Positions 62,487-64,000 of a stretch of 64,000 bases of DNA are shown here, piece after piece. The notes below the pieces were generated by a model. The model saw only the letters and a program-made list of their open reading frames with translations, had not been told where the DNA came from and did no database searches. Positions within the stretch are counted from its first letter, which is position 1, and each line of letters starts with the position of its first letter. Source of the DNA: Candidatus Dadabacteria bacterium (GTDB lineage: Bacteria; Desulfobacterota_D; UBA1144; Nemesobacterales; Nemesobacteraceae); NCBI GenBank assembly GCA_951812735.1, contig OX638332.1, forward strand, positions 1,248,732-1,312,731. Reading direction: 5' to 3'. Position numbers and translations under genes: made by a program.

Positions 62487-62705
62487 ATGGCGCTTCAACC
62501 TGTCAGAAGATGTGAAGAGTGCGGTTACGAAACCACGGCAAAAACGGATATCTGCCTTTCCTGCGGAGAGAGGATTCGACGGAGGGCGAAAGGCGGTGTC
62601 AGGGGGCTTCTTCGAAGCTTAATACTTATAGCGATTGCGATTTACATTCTTCTGTCCGCGTTTAAGGTTTTTGGACTTTCATTGACCGTGGGATACTATG
62701 GCTGA
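62487..62705 (+). CDS. Small zinc-ribbon membrane protein
   Basis: 72 residues. An N-terminal four-Cys ribbon (CEECGY...CLSCGE, residues 9-26), a basic linker (RIRRRAKGG) and one membrane helix (about 44-62). Function unknown. It overlaps the pentapeptide gene by 8 bp and follows the ThyX-like gene with a good ribosome site (AAGGAGAAG), so the three form an operon. Confidence 0.75.
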   Translation: MALQPVRRCEECGYETTAKTDICLSCGERIRRRAKGGVRGLLRSLILIAIAIYILLSAFKVFGLSLTVGYYG

Positions 62706-63195
62706 TTCCAATCACGTCTCGAAAGTAAAAGAGGGAGCGGCTGCATGGAACAAGTGGCGGAAGGAAGAACCCGATGTTATGCCGGATCTTGGCTGGGCGA
62801 ATCTTAACGGGCTTAATCTTGACGGTGCGGTATTTGCGAAATCTACTCTCAAGCTTGCTTTCTGCAAGGGGTGCAGTCTGGTGAGTGTGGATTTCTCCGG
62901 GGCGAGCATGCGCGGAGTAAACCTTGAGGGATGTGATCTTCGCGATGCGGTATTCAGAGATGCTAACCTCGAAGGGGCTCACATGCTCGGGGCCGATCTT
63001 ACGGGTGCCGATTTCACGGGAGCTAACCTCAAGCTTGCCAATTTCGACGGAACTATTCTTAGGGATGCCGATCTTACGGGTGCGAAAAAACTGCGGGCTT
63101 CCCAGCTCTTCAGTGTCAATGATCTTGAGGGTCTCAAGGTTTCAGAGAAAATTCTTGAGAATGTGAAAACCCAATCTCCGCATCTGTTTGAGTGA
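62698..63195 (+). CDS. Pentapeptide-repeat protein
   Basis: 165 residues. A right-handed quadrilateral beta-helix of A(D/N)Lxx repeats runs from about residue 34 to 135 (ANLNGLNLDGAVF...ADLTGADFTGANLKLANF). The N-terminal KEGAAAWNKWRKEEPDVMPDL is typical of bacterial pentapeptide proteins. Function unknown; some relatives mimic DNA and bind gyrase. Confidence 0.88.
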   Translation: MADSNHVSKVKEGAAAWNKWRKEEPDVMPDLGWANLNGLNLDGAVFAKSTLKLAFCKGCSLVSVDFSGASMRGVNLEGCDLRDAVFRDANLEGAHMLGADLTGADFTGANLKLANFDGTILRDADLTGAKKLRASQLFSVNDLEGLKVSEKILENVKTQSPHLFE

Positions 63196-63205
63196 GATCT
63201 CCGCA

Positions 63206-63232
63206 CGGTAAAGTTTTTTTGAAACTTTACCG
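63206..63232. repeat. 11-bp perfect inverted repeat before xseA
   Basis: CGGTAAAGTTT-ttttg-AAACTTTACCG. A TATAAT hexamer follows at 63239-63244, so the repeat may be an operator over the xseA promoter. No T-tract follows, so it is not a standard terminator. Confidence 0.5.
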
Positions 63233-63302
63233 GTACTCTATAATCCTTACGCGGTCCCGTGTCTTGCCAATGGTCTCCTGACCGATTAATTTACGTTTAA
63301 CA

Positions 63303-64000
63303 ATGAGCAGGAAAATCTACAGCGTGTCGGAACTCAATTCCTCGATAAAACAGGCGATTGAGCTTGAGTTCGGCGGGGAGATGATATGGGTTGCGGGAGA
63401 GGTCTCCGGTTTCAAGGGACATTACGCAAGCGGTCACTGGTATTTTTCCCTGAAGGATGAGCAGAGTCAGGTCTCCGCCGCCTGCTTCAGAAGGGACAAC
63501 CAGCATATAAAGTTCACGCCGGAAAATGGAATGGATGTCGTATGCGGCGCGCGCGTTGGCGTTTACGAGAAAAACGGCATTTACCAGCTCTACGTAAGCG
63601 CAATGGAACCGAAGGGAGTGGGCGCCGACGCGCTTGCGCTTGAAAAACTTAAACAGAAGCTTCAGGAAGAAGGACTTTTCGACATATCGAAAAAACGTCC
63701 TCTTCCGTTTCTCTCCCGTAAAATAGGAGTGGTTACTTCCCCTTCAGGAGCTGCCGTTAGGGACGTTATCAAGGTCGTATACAGAAGGTCTCCCAATGTT
63801 GAGGTGATTATTTCCCCTGCAAGCGTCCAGGGAGATAGCGCCCCGAACGAGATAGAAAGAGCCCTTGAGAGACTCTACGACATGGAGGATCTTGACCTTG
63901 TAATCGTAACTAGGGGAGGAGGATCAAAAGAGGATCTGAAGGCATTTAACGACGAGGGAATCGCGAGAAAAATCGCCTCTTCCCCTTTTCCAGTGATCTC
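63303..64000 (+). CDS. xseA: Exodeoxyribonuclease VII large subunit (5' part)
   Basis: 232 residues are visible before the right edge; no stop codon. The N-terminal OB-fold (IYSVSELNSSIKQAIE; WVAGEVSGFKGHYASGHWYFSLKDE) and the start of the catalytic domain (KIGVVTSPSGAAVRDVIKVVYRR; LVIVTRGGGSKEDLKAFNDEGIARKI) are typical. With XseB it degrades single-stranded DNA. The gene continues beyond 64000. Confidence 0.96.
   Translation, partial: MSRKIYSVSELNSSIKQAIELEFGGEMIWVAGEVSGFKGHYASGHWYFSLKDEQSQVSAACFRRDNQHIKFTPENGMDVVCGARVGVYEKNGIYQLYVSAMEPKGVGADALALEKLKQKLQEEGLFDISKKRPLPFLSRKIGVVTSPSGAAVRDVIKVVYRRSPNVEVIISPASVQGDSAPNEIERALERLYDMEDLDLVIVTRGGGSKEDLKAFNDEGIARKIASSPFPVI

Noticed and set aside
1..64000. 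CRISPR arrays and tRNA or rRNA genes
   Set aside because: No regularly spaced repeats and no cloverleaf-like sequence with a T-loop were found on reading either strand.

Overview
The window is a compact bacterial chromosome segment of about 50 intact genes plus three mobile units. It is Gram-negative: there is a TonB-dependent outer-membrane receptor and an RND efflux pump. It is metabolically heterotrophic (methylmalonyl-CoA mutase, acyl-CoA dehydrogenase, MaoC, glycolate oxidase) and uses coenzyme F420 (NADPH:F420 reductase, CofE and a luciferase-like F420 oxidoreductase at three separate places). This mixture, with two acetoacetate-decarboxylase-like proteins, DUF35/thiolase genes and a Cys-containing C-terminal sorting tail, fits an uncultured marine or sponge-associated lineage such as Candidatus Dadabacteria or a relative. 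That placement is a guess from gene content, not a computed result.

Layout. 1-7 kb: end of a Fic protein, F420 reductase, YjbQ, a metallo-beta-lactamase-fold protein that has lost its metal ligands, a secreted double-Cache protein, Hsp20 and a TPP enzyme. 7-14.7 kb: LepA, a TonB receptor, aldehyde dehydrogenase, exported MsrB and an AmiS/UreI channel. 15-21 kb: MaoC, DUF35, thiolase and acyl-CoA dehydrogenase, then two tandem acetoacetate-decarboxylase-family genes behind a strong promoter. 21-28 kb: DUF1015 and TsaC-like genes, then glcD-glcE-DUF3891-glcF and HU.

28.16-32.66 kb is a mobile cluster. An IS1595-family element of 2,670 bp has 25-bp terminal inverted repeats (23/25 matching) and a perfect 8-bp target duplication (TTATTATC). 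It carries four cargo genes beside its transposase: a DUF5678-like protein, a retropepsin-like protease, a 51-residue protein and a DUF6941-like protein. Next to it lies an IS110/IS1111-type element with a 446-bp non-coding end that probably encodes its guide RNA.

32.7-43 kb: an RND adaptor followed by a stub of its permease, two cysteine desulfurases, cofE, a glycerophosphodiesterase, argC, then an intact RND permease preceded by a decayed adaptor. 43-49 kb: gap-pgk-fba facing fbp and an F420 oxidoreductase, then cvpA. 49-58.8 kb: polyprenyl synthase, rimI, the mutA-mutB-meaB operon, queC and queE. 58.8-64 kb: a methyltransferase, DUF971, a degenerate sirtuin, a two-domain ThyX-like protein, a small zinc-ribbon membrane protein, a pentapeptide protein and the start of xseA.

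The most striking observation is at 50,909-52,192. A tnpB gene without tnpA, inserted between meaB and rimI, is bounded not by IS605-type ends but by terminal inverted repeats and a perfect 8-bp direct repeat (TGATCATT). Its ends share fixed-offset bases with the ends of the IS1595 element 20 kb away. It looks like a non-autonomous IS1595-type transposon whose only cargo is an RNA-guided nuclease, possibly mobilised in trans.
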